Source: Variovorax gossypii (GTDB lineage Bacteria; Pseudomonadota; Gammaproteobacteria; Burkholderiales; Burkholderiaceae_C). From it: a stretch of 64,000 nt of DNA. The stretch covers positions 806,001 through 870,000 of the forward strand of contig NZ_RXOE01000002.1 in the NCBI RefSeq assembly GCF_003965815.1, given 5' to 3'. The position numbers and the translations under genes were made by a program. The notes beneath the pieces were generated by a model. That model was not told where the DNA came from, did no database searches, and saw only the letters and a program-made list of their open reading frames with translations. Position 1 is the first letter of the stretch. Each line of letters starts with the position of its first letter. Below are positions 1 to 8,817 of this stretch, one piece after another.

Positions 1-1
1 C

Positions 2-133
2 AAGCCGCACGGCGTGAGCCTGGGCGTGGAGCGCGTGTTCGTGAACGGCGTGCTGGCCTATCGCGGCGGCGAGGCCGAGGCCCGGGTGCTCGCGCGCGCG
101 GGGCGGATGCTCACGCGCGGGAGCGCCATCTAG
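2..133 (+). CDS. C-terminal fragment of an amidohydrolase (D-aminoacylase-like)
   Basis: The reading frame is open from the window edge to a TAG at 131-133 and gives the last 43 residues of a protein. The segment GVERVFVNGVLAYRGGEA resembles the closing beta-sandwich strand of metal-dependent amidohydrolases, where a hydrophobic-V-x-N-G turn followed by a charged loop and an R-G-R-x-L-x-R tail is common in N-acyl-D-amino-acid deacylases. No catalytic residues are in view, so the exact subfamily is an inference. It ends six bases before the stop codon of the convergent lactonase-fold gene. Confidence 0.55.
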   Translation, partial: KPHGVSLGVERVFVNGVLAYRGGEAEARVLARAGRMLTRGSAI

Positions 134-139
134 GCCCGG

Positions 140-1390
140 TCAGGCGAAGACGAGGCAGACCGGCGTAGGCACCTGCGCCACCTGCACCGGCTGGTCGAGC
201 CTGCCGGTGGCGGGTTCGATGCGCAGGCGCAGGATGGTGTCGCCCTTCTGGCTCAGCGCGTAGAGGTGGCCGCCGTCGGGCGCCACCGCCAGCGCGCGCG
301 GGAAGCGCAGGCCGTCGCTCCAGTGCTGCACCGGCGTCAGGTTGCCGCTGGCAGGGTCGATGCGGAAGGCGGCGATGCTGTCGGCCAGCGGGTGGTCCGA
401 CTTCAGCCTGCGGTTGCTCGCGTAGAGGAACTGGCCCGAGGGATGCATCACGAGCGCCGCGGCGCTCTTCTGGCCCGTGTAGCCGTCCGGCAGCGTCGAG
501 ACCCGCTGCCGCTGTTCCCCGACCGCGCCGTTCGCTGCGTCGTAGGCGTAGCTGGTGACGGAGGCATCGAGTTCGCCCACCACGTAGAGATAACGTTGCG
601 ACGGATGCAGCGCCAGATGGCGCGGGCCGCTGCCGGCTTGCACGGCCGCGCGGCCGATGGGCGCCAGCTTGCCGTCGGCCAGCGTGAAGACGTTGACGCG
701 ATCGCTGCCGAGATCGGTTGCGAGCACGCGCCGGCCCGAGGCATCGAACTGCACCATGTGCGGGTGCGGCGATTCCTGCCGCTCGGCGTCGGGGCCGGAG
801 CCGGTTTCCTTCTCGATGCCTGAGACCTTGCCCAGCGCGCCGTCGTTGCCGATGGGCAGCACGTTGTAGGCGCCGCCGCCGTACAGCGCCACCACCAGTG
901 CGCGCCCGTCGGGCGACACCGCCAGATGCGCCGGGATCACACCCGAGAGCGACAGCGACTGCCGGTTGACCAGCGTGAGCCGGCCACTGCGCTCGTCGAT
1001 GGCATAGGCCTCGGCCGTGCCGGTTGGCAGGCCCTCGTAGGTGTCGATCTCGTTGATCGCGTAGAGGAAGCGCCGGTTCGGATGCACGGCGAGGAAGGAC
1101 GGGTTCGCGCTCGCGACCGTCTGCACCGGCGTCCAGTTGTCGCCCTGCATGGCGAGCACGTAGATGCCTTTCGAGGCAGGCCCGCCGGCCGTGCCACCGG
1201 GCGCATCGAAGGTGTAGGTGCCGACGTAGGCGAAGCGTGGCGCGGGCGACGGCGGCGCGGTTGCTGCGCTCGCGGTGGCCGGGGCCTGTTGCGCATGGAC
1301 CGGCAGCAGCGGCGCGAGGGCGCCGGCGGCGGATGCGCCGCCGAGCCACTGCATGACGGTGCGGCGTTTCTGACCGGAGTGATCTGTCAT
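140..1390 (-). CDS. Secreted lactonase-family beta-propeller protein (6-phosphogluconolactonase-like)
   Basis: A 416-residue protein with a Tat-like N-terminus: charged KRRT at residues 8-11, a hydrophobic stretch and an AxA-type end near residue 36. The mature part has repeated propeller blades with signatures such as P-S-F-L-A-V-H-P-N-R-R, H-L-A-V-S-P-D-G-R-A and M-H-P-S-G-Q-F-L-Y. This is the seven-bladed lactonase fold (YbhE/Pgl type). Export makes a metabolic 6-phosphogluconolactonase role unlikely; an extracytoplasmic sugar-lactone or binding role is more plausible but unproven. It lies 26 bases downstream of the FAD oxidase gene on the same strand and is probably co-transcribed, pairing a sugar-oxidising type enzyme with a lactonase. 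Confidence 0.85.
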   Translation of the reverse strand: MTDHSGQKRRTVMQWLGGASAAGALAPLLPVHAQQAPATASAATAPPSPAPRFAYVGTYTFDAPGGTAGGPASKGIYVLAMQGDNWTPVQTVASANPSFLAVHPNRRFLYAINEIDTYEGLPTGTAEAYAIDERSGRLTLVNRQSLSLSGVIPAHLAVSPDGRALVVALYGGGAYNVLPIGNDGALGKVSGIEKETGSGPDAERQESPHPHMVQFDASGRRVLATDLGSDRVNVFTLADGKLAPIGRAAVQAGSGPRHLALHPSQRYLYVVGELDASVTSYAYDAANGAVGEQRQRVSTLPDGYTGQKSAAALVMHPSGQFLYASNRRLKSDHPLADSIAAFRIDPASGNLTPVQHWSDGLRFPRALAVAPDGGHLYALSQKGDTILRLRIEPATGRLDQPVQVAQVPTPVCLVFA

Positions 1391-1416
1391 GGGGTTCCTC
1401 TCTGGTTGGGATCGCG

Positions 1417-2949
1417 TCACGGGCGCACCGACATCGCGTGGTGGAAGATGTTGTTCGGGTCGTAGCGGCGCTTCACCTTGCGCAGGAAGTCGTAGAGCCC
1501 CTGGTCGCCGTAGTAGAGCTGCGGCCAGAAGGGGTAGGCCAGCATGTCGTTGTCGGGGTAGTTGATGTAGCAGCCTTCGTAGCGCTCGCCCGGGTAGGGC
1601 GTGCCGGCGCGGCGCTCGGGCACGTCGGGCGTGCCGTACACGTCGCGGTAGAAGTCGCCGATCCAGCGCAGGTGGCCGGCGTCGTCCTTCGCGCTGCGCC
1701 AGTAGGTCTGGTACTGCAGCTTCATGATCGAGGCGCGCTGCGGCACGGCGGTGTCGGCGATGCGCTCGGGTCTGTTGACGGCGCCGCCGTACGAATCGAC
1801 CTGCACCAGCGACTGGCTCAGGTCGACGCCGGCGATGGTGCGCGTGAGATGGGTGTAGATGCGCTGCGCCTCGCGGGCGCTGAAGTTCTGCTTCATGTAG
1901 GCCGACTTGTACTTGCCGCGCTGGTTGTCGCCCGAGCCGTTGAGGTACTGGGTGGCGGTGAGCCAGTCGTAGCGCGTCACGGTGTGCGGCTTGGAGCACA
2001 GCAACTGGCCCGCGTCGCGCTGCGGAGCCGGGCCCACGCCGGGCGCGCGGCCCTTGGCGGGCACCGGCGCGCAGGCGCGGAAGCGGTCGAGAAAATCGTT
2101 GAGCACCGTCAGGTCGTTGCAGGTGCCGTCGGGGTTGCAGAACTGCGTGAGCATCACGATCTGGCCGGCCGAGCGGTGCGTGAGCTTCAGCAGCGAGAAC
2201 ATGCCCCAGGTGTCGGGCGACTTGCCGCGCGTCGCCCAGTAGTCTCCGTAGGTGGTGAGCAGGGCGGTGAAGCGCTCGGGCGTCATGCTGGCCCAGTCGA
2301 AGGCCACCACCGCCAGCGCGACCTCTCGCGGGGCCGTCGGCAGCTTGTCGAACACGTAGCTGGTGATCGCGCCGAAGTTGCCGCCGCCCGCGCCGCGGCA
2401 GGCGCGGAACAGGTCGGGGTCGCGGTTCGCGTCGACGGTGCGCGGCACCACCTTGCCGCGGTTGTCCACCGTGAGGATGTCGACCGCCGAGAGCCAGTCG
2501 ACCGTGAGCCCCTGCAGCCGCGACAGCAGCCCGTAGCCCCCGCCGCAGATGTGGCCGCCGGCGCCCACCGAATAGCAGGAGCCGCCGGGCAGCGTGACGT
2601 TGCTGCGCTTATACAGGTCGAGGTACTCGTTCCAGTTCTGGGTGCCGGGGCCGACGCGGAAGCGGCCGTCGCTCCTCGAGGCCGCGTCGGCCTGGTTGAG
2701 CAGGCTCAGGTCGAGGATGGCGCCGTCGGGGTTGTTGGAGACGAAGTCTTCATAGCAATGCCCGCCGCTGCGCAGCGTGGGGCGCAGGCCCGCGTCGACG
2801 ATGCGCTGCAGCGCGGCAGCGGCATCGCCGGCGCTTTCCGCCAGCTCGATGCGCGAGGCCGCATCCGACTCCGTGGCGGGCCATCGCAGGTTGAAACCCT
2901 TTTTCAGGGTGTTGTAGCGGGCGTCCTGGCGCGTCACGGTGATGGTCAT
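1417..2949 (-). CDS. FAD-binding oxidoreductase with berberine-bridge (BBE) domain
   Basis: A 510-residue flavoprotein of the PCMH-type FAD-binding family (glucooligosaccharide oxidase / berberine bridge enzyme group). The N-terminal half contains the FAD-loop motif [10 protein letters not shown] around residue 63 and the G-G-G-Y-G-L-L-S-R segment. The C-terminus has the BBE signature Y-x-N-Y-P-D-N-D followed by Y-G-D-Q and [10 protein letters not shown]. Such enzymes oxidise sugars or alcohols and reduce oxygen. No signal peptide is evident. I chose the ATG at 2949 because GGAAAG lies just upstream; a GTG two codons earlier is possible. The neighbouring lactonase-fold gene could hydrolyse a lactone product, which is an inference from context. 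Confidence 0.88.
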   Translation of the reverse strand: MTITVTRQDARYNTLKKGFNLRWPATESDAASRIELAESAGDAAAALQRIVDAGLRPTLRSGGHCYEDFVSNNPDGAILDLSLLNQADAASRSDGRFRVGPGTQNWNEYLDLYKRSNVTLPGGSCYSVGAGGHICGGGYGLLSRLQGLTVDWLSAVDILTVDNRGKVVPRTVDANRDPDLFRACRGAGGGNFGAITSYVFDKLPTAPREVALAVVAFDWASMTPERFTALLTTYGDYWATRGKSPDTWGMFSLLKLTHRSAGQIVMLTQFCNPDGTCNDLTVLNDFLDRFRACAPVPAKGRAPGVGPAPQRDAGQLLCSKPHTVTRYDWLTATQYLNGSGDNQRGKYKSAYMKQNFSAREAQRIYTHLTRTIAGVDLSQSLVQVDSYGGAVNRPERIADTAVPQRASIMKLQYQTYWRSAKDDAGHLRWIGDFYRDVYGTPDVPERRAGTPYPGERYEGCYINYPDNDMLAYPFWPQLYYGDQGLYDFLRKVKRRYDPNNIFHHAMSVRP

Positions 2950-3003
2950 GGGCACTTTCCGATGGGTGTCTTGCGACGAATGGGTTCGCCGGCCAACGAA
3001 AAA

Positions 3004-3038
3004 CTGAAATGTTTTTTCTTATATGATCCATTTTTCAG
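3004..3038. promoter_or_regulatory. AT-rich inverted repeat upstream of the FAD oxidase gene
   Basis: The gene-free stretch 2950-3258 is AT-rich in its first part. CTGAAAT at 3004-3010 and CATTTTTCAG at 3029-3038 form an imperfect inverted repeat around a T6 tract and TTATATGATCC. The central segment resembles one in the LysR/binding-protein intergenic region at 6511-6530. This looks like the promoter or operator of the minus-strand FAD oxidase gene. No cognate regulator is adjacent. The rest of the gap shows only a possible plus-strand -10 (TATAAC at 3165-3170) for the small gene at 3259. Confidence 0.35.
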
Positions 3039-3258
3039 ATGAAAACAGCATTTCCTCGGCCTTGCGGTGCGAATTCTTGGCTTGATTGAAAAATACTTTC
3101 ATCGGATGAACCCTTAGATCACTGGCCGACGCAGCCGGACCCCGGGCCGCAGTATTTGGGTGGCTATAACCCCAAGACCTCTAAAGTTCTAACGCTCCCG
3201 GCAAAAATGAGTCAAACTGGCGCAATTACCGGCCGTCGAAATTCCTGATGGAGCAAAG

Positions 3259-3444
3259 ATGGACAAGGACGCTGAAGGCCTTGGCGCCGATTTCGAGCTG
3301 TGGCAACAGCTCACTGACGACTACGAAGCAGCCTTGGGCGCGCTTGCCCGGGGCGAGCCGGGCGCGCGCGAACGGGTAGTGCGGCTGTCGCTGGCACTGC
3401 AGCAAATGCACCCGGATCTTTCCCCCGTCGGCGACGGCGGCTGA
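3259..3444 (+). CDS. Small hypothetical protein, 61 residues
   Basis: An acidic, helix-rich small protein that begins MDKDAEGLGADFELW and contains an ALxxLARGEPGARERVVRLSLALQQMHPDL helical segment. GGAG about eight bases upstream of the ATG supports translation, and there is a possible -10 hexamer about 90 bases upstream. It has no cysteine cluster, signal peptide or membrane segment. I do not recognise a family. It stands alone between the divergent FAD oxidase and the membrane protein at 3534. Confidence 0.55.
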   Translation: MDKDAEGLGADFELWQQLTDDYEAALGALARGEPGARERVVRLSLALQQMHPDLSPVGDGG

Positions 3445-3533
3445 AGCCGCTTTCCCGCGCGGCCAGGCGGGCCGGAGCAATTCCGGCTCGGTAGGATGCA
3501 GCTCCCACCGCTGCTCCTCACCCTTCTGAATCC

Positions 3534-3956
3534 ATGCACGCCGCCGCGCGCCACCTCGTCTTCCACGGTGCCATCGTCCTCCTGTTCGGATTGCTGCTGG
3601 GCGCGCCCTATGCGAAGGCGATCAAGCGGGAGGCCGCCGCGCACATCGTCAACTCGTGGCGCGTCGCGCACCTGAGCCTGCCCATTGGCGCGACCCTGAT
3701 GTTCGCGACGGCAGCCGTGCTGTCTTCGCTTTCGGCTCCGGCGTGGCTGCTGTGGCTCATCGCCATCGCGCTGATCGTGTCGGCTTACGGCTTCTGCGTG
3801 TCGACGCCGCTGGCGGCCATCTCGGGGCAGCGCGGCCTGTCGTCCGACGGCGTGGTGGGGCTGGGAAGGCTCGTCTACCTCGGAAACATGGTCGGTGCGC
3901 TGGCGTCCATCGTCGCGGCGGTGGCGCTACTGGGAGCGGCATTCGTCTCGCTCTGA
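3534..3956 (+). CDS. Small integral membrane protein, four predicted helices
   Basis: A 140-residue hydrophobic protein with four membrane segments at about residues 9-27, 47-66, 69-90 and 113-138. Charged loops include YAKAIKREAAAH and the GQRGLSSDG turn. Its length and four-helix layout, with a conserved-looking early H-G pair, are reminiscent of the styrene-oxide-isomerase-like membrane family, but the similarity is weak and I treat the function as unknown. It is followed after eight bases by the P-loop kinase-like gene and may be co-transcribed with it. Confidence 0.65.
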   Translation: MHAAARHLVFHGAIVLLFGLLLGAPYAKAIKREAAAHIVNSWRVAHLSLPIGATLMFATAAVLSSLSAPAWLLWLIAIALIVSAYGFCVSTPLAAISGQRGLSSDGVVGLGRLVYLGNMVGALASIVAAVALLGAAFVSL

Positions 3957-3963
3957 GCGATTC

Positions 3964-4530
3964 ATGCCAGAAGAAATCCCCGTCGTTCAACTCGTTGGTC
4001 CCGGTGGGGCCGGCAAGACAACCGTCGGGCTCGAGCTTGCGCAACGACTCGACTGGGCGTTCGTGGACCTCGACCGGGAGTTCATGTCGCGTGAGGGCGA
4101 TATCGCCGGCTGCATCGCGGCGCACGGCTATGCCGGCTACGCGAGGCGCAACCTAGCCCTGCATATCGACACGAGCAGTGTTTTCACGGTGCCGACCGTC
4201 TACGCGCTGTCGTCCGGTTTTATGACGTACCCGACCGACCTGGATGTGCGCTATGCGCAGATTCGCAGCGAAGTGGAGCGCAACGCGCTGACCGTGCTGC
4301 TGCTCCCGTCTTTCGAGCTGGAGCCTTGCGTCGAAGCCATTGTCCAGCGACAGTTGTCCAGGCCTTACCTGCCGGGCAACAGGGCCAGCGAAGAAGCGCG
4401 CATACGCCAGCGCTTTCCGGTGTTCATGGCCCTGCGGTGCGTGCGATTCCTCAACGATGGCACCCCGGAAGAGGTGGCATCGCAAATAGCCGATTTCGTG
4501 CGCGAACGCATGGAGGAGACGACCCGATGA
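3964..4530 (+). CDS. Shikimate-kinase-like P-loop protein
   Basis: A 188-residue nucleoside-kinase-fold protein. A Walker A motif G-P-G-G-A-G-K-T-T sits at residues 12-20, followed by the D-L-D-R-E pair that in shikimate kinase binds substrate (FVDLDREF, residues 34-41). The later LID region R-Q-L-S-R-P-Y is compatible with the fold, but the usual shikimate-contacting G-G-G segment is not obvious. It may therefore be a diverged kinase acting on another small hydroxylated molecule rather than a housekeeping AroK. The ATG at 3964 leaves an eight-base spacer to the previous gene. The 3' end overlaps the next start codon by ATGA, so it is translationally coupled to the serine hydrolase. Confidence 0.75.
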   Translation: MPEEIPVVQLVGPGGAGKTTVGLELAQRLDWAFVDLDREFMSREGDIAGCIAAHGYAGYARRNLALHIDTSSVFTVPTVYALSSGFMTYPTDLDVRYAQIRSEVERNALTVLLLPSFELEPCVEAIVQRQLSRPYLPGNRASEEARIRQRFPVFMALRCVRFLNDGTPEEVASQIADFVRERMEETTR

Positions 4531-5579
4531 ATTTTCGAAGAAGCCTTGTCTTCGCGGGCAGCGCCACGCTGTTGGGCGCCGCTTACGCCGACTGGAAGCC
4601 CGGCAGTGCGGAAGCCCCGCGCATGTCGGGCGAAGAGCTTGAGAAGCTGCTGACCCATGCAAGCACCGCCGTGCCCGCGCTGCGCGCCATCGTCGTCGTG
4701 CGCAACGGCGTGCTGCTCGGCGAGAGCTACTACGCCGGTGCATCCGCAAACGACCTGTTGGCGATCAACTCGTCGACCAAGAGCGCCTGCTCGATGCTTG
4801 TGGGCCAGGCGCTGCAGCAGGGGAAAATCCAGAGCGTCTTGCAGACTGTGGCAGAGCTACTGCCCGAGGCTGCGAGCAAGGCTCCTGACTCGCCAGCCGC
4901 CAAGGTCACGTTGAGCCAGATTCTCACCGGCACCACGGGCCTGGCCTACGACTGGCGCACGCAGATGGGGCCACTGTTCTCGGCACCCGACCCCACCGCC
5001 TATGTTCTGAGCCTCAAGGGCGACGGCACCGAGTCCGGCACCTGGTCATACAACGACGCGGCCGTGTCGCTGCTCACGCCGATCCTCGAGCGTGCCCACG
5101 GCATGCCGGTTGCCGAAGTCGCGAAGCGCGACCTGTTCGCACCGCTCGGCATCGAGCGCTTCATGTGGCGCCATGACAAGTCCGGCCACGCGACGGCCTA
5201 CATGGGCCTGAGCCTTCGCACACGCGATCTTGCAAAGCTGGCGTGGACCATGGCCGACGGCGGCCGCTGGGAGGGAGTGCAGGTGGTGCCAGCCGACTGG
5301 GTCGCCGACAGCACGCGCCGTCATGGCCCGGCGCAATGGCGCAATCCTCCGATCAGCGACACGGGCTACGGCTACCTCTGGTTCACGGGCATGCTCGACG
5401 GCCGCGAGGTTGCCTGGGGATGGGGCTATGGCGGACAGTTCGCGCTGCTCGTGCCGTCGCTGCGCCTCGTGGTGGCAACAGCCGTCACCTCGCCCGCGCC
5501 GCAGGGCGTGTCCGCGCAGACTGCCACCGTCGCGCGCCTGGTGCAACAGGTTGTCGCGCTGGCCGCAGCTTCCGCCTAG
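4527..5579 (+). CDS. Serine hydrolase of the beta-lactamase (class C / penicillin-binding) family
   Basis: A 350-residue protein with a hydrophobic N-terminus ending AYA-D near residue 19, suggesting export. The SxxK catalytic tetrad is present as S-S-T-K within INSSTKSACS, a Y-x-N-like motif occurs as YNDAA, and the C-terminal W-G-W-G-Y-G-G-Q stretch stands in place of the K-T-G box. This pattern fits the EstB / 6-aminohexanoate-dimer hydrolase-like branch (esterase or peptidase) better than a true antibiotic-degrading AmpC. The start overlaps the upstream kinase-like gene by four bases. Its stop overlaps by three bases the stop of the convergent LysR gene. Confidence 0.85.
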   Translation: MNFRRSLVFAGSATLLGAAYADWKPGSAEAPRMSGEELEKLLTHASTAVPALRAIVVVRNGVLLGESYYAGASANDLLAINSSTKSACSMLVGQALQQGKIQSVLQTVAELLPEAASKAPDSPAAKVTLSQILTGTTGLAYDWRTQMGPLFSAPDPTAYVLSLKGDGTESGTWSYNDAAVSLLTPILERAHGMPVAEVAKRDLFAPLGIERFMWRHDKSGHATAYMGLSLRTRDLAKLAWTMADGGRWEGVQVVPADWVADSTRRHGPAQWRNPPISDTGYGYLWFTGMLDGREVAWGWGYGGQFALLVPSLRLVVATAVTSPAPQGVSAQTATVARLVQQVVALAAASA

Positions 5580-6487
5580 GCCTGGAACATCGATGCGAAG
5601 TCGCAGCACTCCTGCGCCAGCATCACGATCGACGAGGTGAGCGCGCTGCGGTGCTCGCCCTTGTGCATCGCCACGTAGCGCACCACGGGCAGTGCCGGCG
5701 TCACGTCGATCACCGCGAGCATGCCGGCCGCCACCAGCGGCTGCAGGCATTCGCGCGGCAGGTAGCTCACGCCCAGGCCCGACACGGTGAGGCCGGTCAG
5801 CGCCACGAGGTTGCTCACCACGATCACGTTGGCGGGCTGCACGCCCTGTTCCTTCATCCACGCGTCGTAGGCACGGCCGGTGCCCGAGTTGTTGCCCTGC
5901 ACCAGCATGCGGTGGCGCGCCAGCTCGTGCAGCCGCATCGTGGCGCCTGCGCTGCTGTTGGCCGGCACCACGCCGGGCTTGCACATCCACGCGCTCCTCA
6001 CCTGGCCGATGACCTTGTTCGGCAGGCGCGAGTCGGCGAAGGTCTCGGGCACGATGACGAGGTCGAGCTCGTCGGCCAGCAGCTTGTCGCGCAGCTGAAG
6101 GCTGTCGTCCACGTCGGGCTCGAGGATCACCTTGGGATAGTGCTGCTGGATCAGCCCGACCAGCCGCGGCAGCCAGGTCATCGCCGTCAGCTCGGTCACG
6201 CCGAGGCGGATGCGCCGCTCCACTACGCCCGGCTTGCCGAACTGCTCGATGGCTGCGTCGCGCTGCTCCAGCAGCTTGCGGGCGAGCACGAACATCTCTT
6301 CGCCCTTCTCGGTGAGGCGGGCGGTGCGCTGGCTGCGGTCGAAGAGTTCGGTCTCGAACAGCTGCTCGAGCTCGTGCACCCGCTTGGAGATGGCCGACTG
6401 CGAGGTGTGGAGCTGGTTGGCCGCCTGCGCGAAGCCGCCGAGACGGGCGATCCAGTACAGGGCTTCGAGCTGCTTGAAGGTCATCAC
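5576..6487 (-). CDS. LysR-family transcriptional regulator
   Basis: A 303-residue LTTR. The N-terminal winged helix-turn-helix spans residues 3-62 (FKQLEALYWIARLGGFAQAANQL then SQSAISKRVHELE), and a substrate-binding effector domain occupies about residues 90-295. The start may be the GTG at 6487, which has GGAGA at good spacing, or the following ATG at 6484. It is divergent from the amino-acid binding protein gene at 6613, and the intergenic region holds a palindrome. The usual LTTR logic suggests it controls itself and the divergent binding-protein/PLP-enzyme pair in response to their substrate. Confidence 0.92.
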   Translation of the reverse strand: MMTFKQLEALYWIARLGGFAQAANQLHTSQSAISKRVHELEQLFETELFDRSQRTARLTEKGEEMFVLARKLLEQRDAAIEQFGKPGVVERRIRLGVTELTAMTWLPRLVGLIQQHYPKVILEPDVDDSLQLRDKLLADELDLVIVPETFADSRLPNKVIGQVRSAWMCKPGVVPANSSAGATMRLHELARHRMLVQGNNSGTGRAYDAWMKEQGVQPANVIVVSNLVALTGLTVSGLGVSYLPRECLQPLVAAGMLAVIDVTPALPVVRYVAMHKGEHRSALTSSIVMLAQECCDFASMFQA

Positions 6488-6500
6488 GGGAAGCTGTCTC

Positions 6501-6550
6501 CAAAAGAACGCTTTTTCTCATGTGATTCGATCACAAAAAATCGCTTTTGG
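6501..6550. promoter_or_regulatory. Palindromic operator between lysR and the divergent binding-protein gene
   Basis: The 125-base divergent region contains a perfect palindrome TGTGATTCGATCACA at 6521-6535. It is nested in a wider imperfect inverted repeat with CAAAAG at 6501-6506 and CTTTTG at 6544-6549 and flanking T and A tracts. LysR regulators bind interrupted palindromes in such positions. The half-site spacing of five bases is one short of a classical CRP site, so a LysR operator is the better guess. Confidence 0.6.
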
Positions 6551-6612
6551 AAATTGATGGCGAGGCCGAAGATTCGCCGGAACCACCTCACCGACCCTTC
6601 AAGGAACCCGCC

Positions 6613-7509
6613 ATGGACTTCAAGAAACTGCCCCTCGCGCTCGGACTTGCCATCGCCTTCGCCTGCGGCGCCGCCAGCGCCCAGGACGGCGGCACGCTGC
6701 AGAAGATCAAGGACAGCGGCACGATCCAGATCGGCGCGCGCGACAGCCAGATCCCGTTCTCGTACAAGCTCAGCGCCGACAGCGCGCCCATCGGCTTCAC
6801 CAACGACATCTGCCTGAAGATCGTCGACGCCGTGAAGGCCAAGCTGGGCCTCGCGAAGATCGACGTGCGCTACACGATGCTCAACTCGACCAACCGCATC
6901 CCGCTGCTGCAGAACGGCACCGTCGACCTCGACTGCGCGACCACCACCAACACCACGCAGCGCCAGCAGCAGGTCGACTTCGCGCCCAGCCACTTCGTGA
7001 CCAACATCACCGCCGCCGTGAAGAAGGCCTCGGGCATCAACACCCTCGCCGACCTCAACGGCAAGAACGTGGCCACCGTCTCGGGCAGCACCTCGATCCA
7101 GCTGCTGCGCGGCGCGCGCAAGAGCGGCACCATCGAAGTCAACGAGATCGCGGGCAAGGACACCTCCGATGGCTTCCTGCTGCTGTCCACCGGACGCGCC
7201 GACGCCTACGTGCTCGACGACGTGCAGCTCGCCGGCATGATCGCCAGCTCGACCAACCCCGGCGACTACAAGATCCTCAAGGAGTCGCTGCGCCAGGAGC
7301 CCTACGGGATCATGCTGCGCAAGGACGACCCGCAGTTCAAGGCGCTGGTGGACGAGACTGTCAACGGCCTGATGAAGTCGGGCGCCATCGAGCAGCTCTA
7401 CACCAAGTGGTTCCTCTCGCCGATCCCGCCGAAGAACGCGAACCTCAATTTCCCGATGACGGACGCGGTGCGCGAGATCTACAAGAACCCGAACAACAAG
7501 GGCGTTTGA
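6613..7509 (+). CDS. Periplasmic amino-acid ABC transporter binding protein (GltI-like, family 3)
   Basis: A 298-residue protein with a clear signal peptide (hydrophobic residues 6-22, cleavage after AASA). The mature part begins with the family-3 pattern LQKIKDSGTIQIGARDSQIPFSY and has the aspartate/glutamate-binding hallmark DLDCATTTNT, where GltI-type proteins read C-G-x-T-T-N. AAGGA precedes the ATG. No permease or ATPase gene is nearby, so it must share a transporter encoded elsewhere or act as an orphan sensor. It is followed after three bases by a PLP-dependent enzyme gene. Confidence 0.9.
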   Translation: MDFKKLPLALGLAIAFACGAASAQDGGTLQKIKDSGTIQIGARDSQIPFSYKLSADSAPIGFTNDICLKIVDAVKAKLGLAKIDVRYTMLNSTNRIPLLQNGTVDLDCATTTNTTQRQQQVDFAPSHFVTNITAAVKKASGINTLADLNGKNVATVSGSTSIQLLRGARKSGTIEVNEIAGKDTSDGFLLLSTGRADAYVLDDVQLAGMIASSTNPGDYKILKESLRQEPYGIMLRKDDPQFKALVDETVNGLMKSGAIEQLYTKWFLSPIPPKNANLNFPMTDAVREIYKNPNNKGV

Positions 7510-7512
7510 ACG

Positions 7513-8817
7513 ATGGATTCCAAGCTGTCTTCCAACCATCCCCGCGGGCTGGCTTTCTCGGACGCGCTGATGCGCGAGGTGAAGGCGCGCTTCCTGCAGG
7601 TCGACCATGACCACCATGGCCGCGAACGCCTTTACTTCGACAACGCCGGCGGCTCGTTCCGCCTGAAGGCCGCGGCCGAGCGCTTCGCGCAGGTCGACGC
7701 CATTCCCGACAATGCCGAGCGCATCCACGCCACGGCCGTCGAGCTGCAGCAGATCCAGGCGAAGGGCTGCGCCGACCTGCGCACCATCCTCAACGCCACG
7801 GGCGGCAGCGTGTACGCATCGCTCACAGCCTCGGGCGCCATGTTCGACATGGTGCGCGCCATCGCCGAGAACGTGCCGGGCACGAACATGGTCACGACCG
7901 TGCTCGAGCATCCCTCGGCCTTCGACGCGATGAGCCTCTATGCCCAGCGCCTGGGCCGCGAGCTGCGCGTGGCCAAGAGCAACCCCGTCACCGGCGGCGT
8001 GGACGTGGACGAGATCGTGCGGCTGGTCGACAAGGACACCTGCCTGCTCAACGTGATCCACGCGTCGAACATCTCGGGCGCCAAGCTCGACATGGAAGCC
8101 ATCGTGCGCCGCGCGCGCGAGATCAAGCCCGACCTCTACATCCTGGTGGACGCCGTGCAGCATGCGCCGCACGGCCTCATCGACCTGCAGAAGGCGCCGG
8201 TGGACGGCATCAACATCGCGCCCTACAAGTTCTTCGGCTGCCGGGGCTCGGGGCTGTCATGGGTGTCGGAGCGCGCGGCCGTGCTGCCGCACCACAAGCT
8301 CGCGGGCAAGAAGCCCGACTACTGGGACCTGGGCAGCTCTGCGCCGTGGCAGTTCGCGGTGCTCACGGAAATCGTCGACTACGTGTGCTGGCTCGGTGGG
8401 CATTTCATCGACGCCACCCATGCCACCGATCGCCGCGCGCTGTTCGTCGCGGGCATCACGCACATCGAGCTGCACGAGCGTGCGCTGCTCTCGGTGCTGC
8501 TCGACGGCAACGAGAACGCAACGGGCATGCGCAAGCTCGAGGGCGTCAACGTCTTCCTCGACTACGAGGACCTGAGCAAGCGCGACCTGATCCTGGGCAT
8601 CGGCTTCGACCGCATCGACTGCACGCAGGCCGTCGTCGAGTACGCGAAGCGCGGCGTGACGGTCTACGAGCGCGTGGCGAGCAGCATCTACTCGAAGCGC
8701 ATGCTCGAATCCTTCGGACTCGAGGGCACGGTGCGCGTGTCGCCGCTGCACTGCAATTCGGTCGGCGACATCGAGAAGTTCCTGCGCATCACCCGCGAGA
8801 TCGCTGCCGACATCTGA
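7513..8817 (+). CDS. Class V PLP-dependent aminotransferase / cysteine-desulfurase-like enzyme
   Basis: A 434-residue fold-type I PLP enzyme. Visible hallmarks are YFDNAGGSFRL near the N-terminus (the class V Y-L-D-N-A equivalent), H-x-S-N-I-S-G at the substrate side, D-A-V-Q-H-A-P-H around residue 213 and the PLP lysine in APYKFFG at K239. No mobile catalytic cysteine loop typical of NifS/IscS is obvious, so an amino-acid lyase, racemase-like or aminotransferase role is as likely as sulfur mobilisation. It is co-transcribed with the periplasmic amino-acid binding protein, which suggests that it processes the amino acid this protein captures. Confidence 0.88.
   Translation: MDSKLSSNHPRGLAFSDALMREVKARFLQVDHDHHGRERLYFDNAGGSFRLKAAAERFAQVDAIPDNAERIHATAVELQQIQAKGCADLRTILNATGGSVYASLTASGAMFDMVRAIAENVPGTNMVTTVLEHPSAFDAMSLYAQRLGRELRVAKSNPVTGGVDVDEIVRLVDKDTCLLNVIHASNISGAKLDMEAIVRRAREIKPDLYILVDAVQHAPHGLIDLQKAPVDGINIAPYKFFGCRGSGLSWVSERAAVLPHHKLAGKKPDYWDLGSSAPWQFAVLTEIVDYVCWLGGHFIDATHATDRRALFVAGITHIELHERALLSVLLDGNENATGMRKLEGVNVFLDYEDLSKRDLILGIGFDRIDCTQAVVEYAKRGVTVYERVASSIYSKRMLESFGLEGTVRVSPLHCNSVGDIEKFLRITREIAADI

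Noticed and set aside
3964..4530. Housekeeping shikimate kinase aroK
   Set aside because: Walker A and the substrate-side Asp are present but other shikimate-contact motifs are not clear, and the neighbours are not aroB or other pathway genes.
6521..6535. CRP binding site
   Set aside because: Half-site spacing is five instead of six bases and the position suits a LysR operator better.
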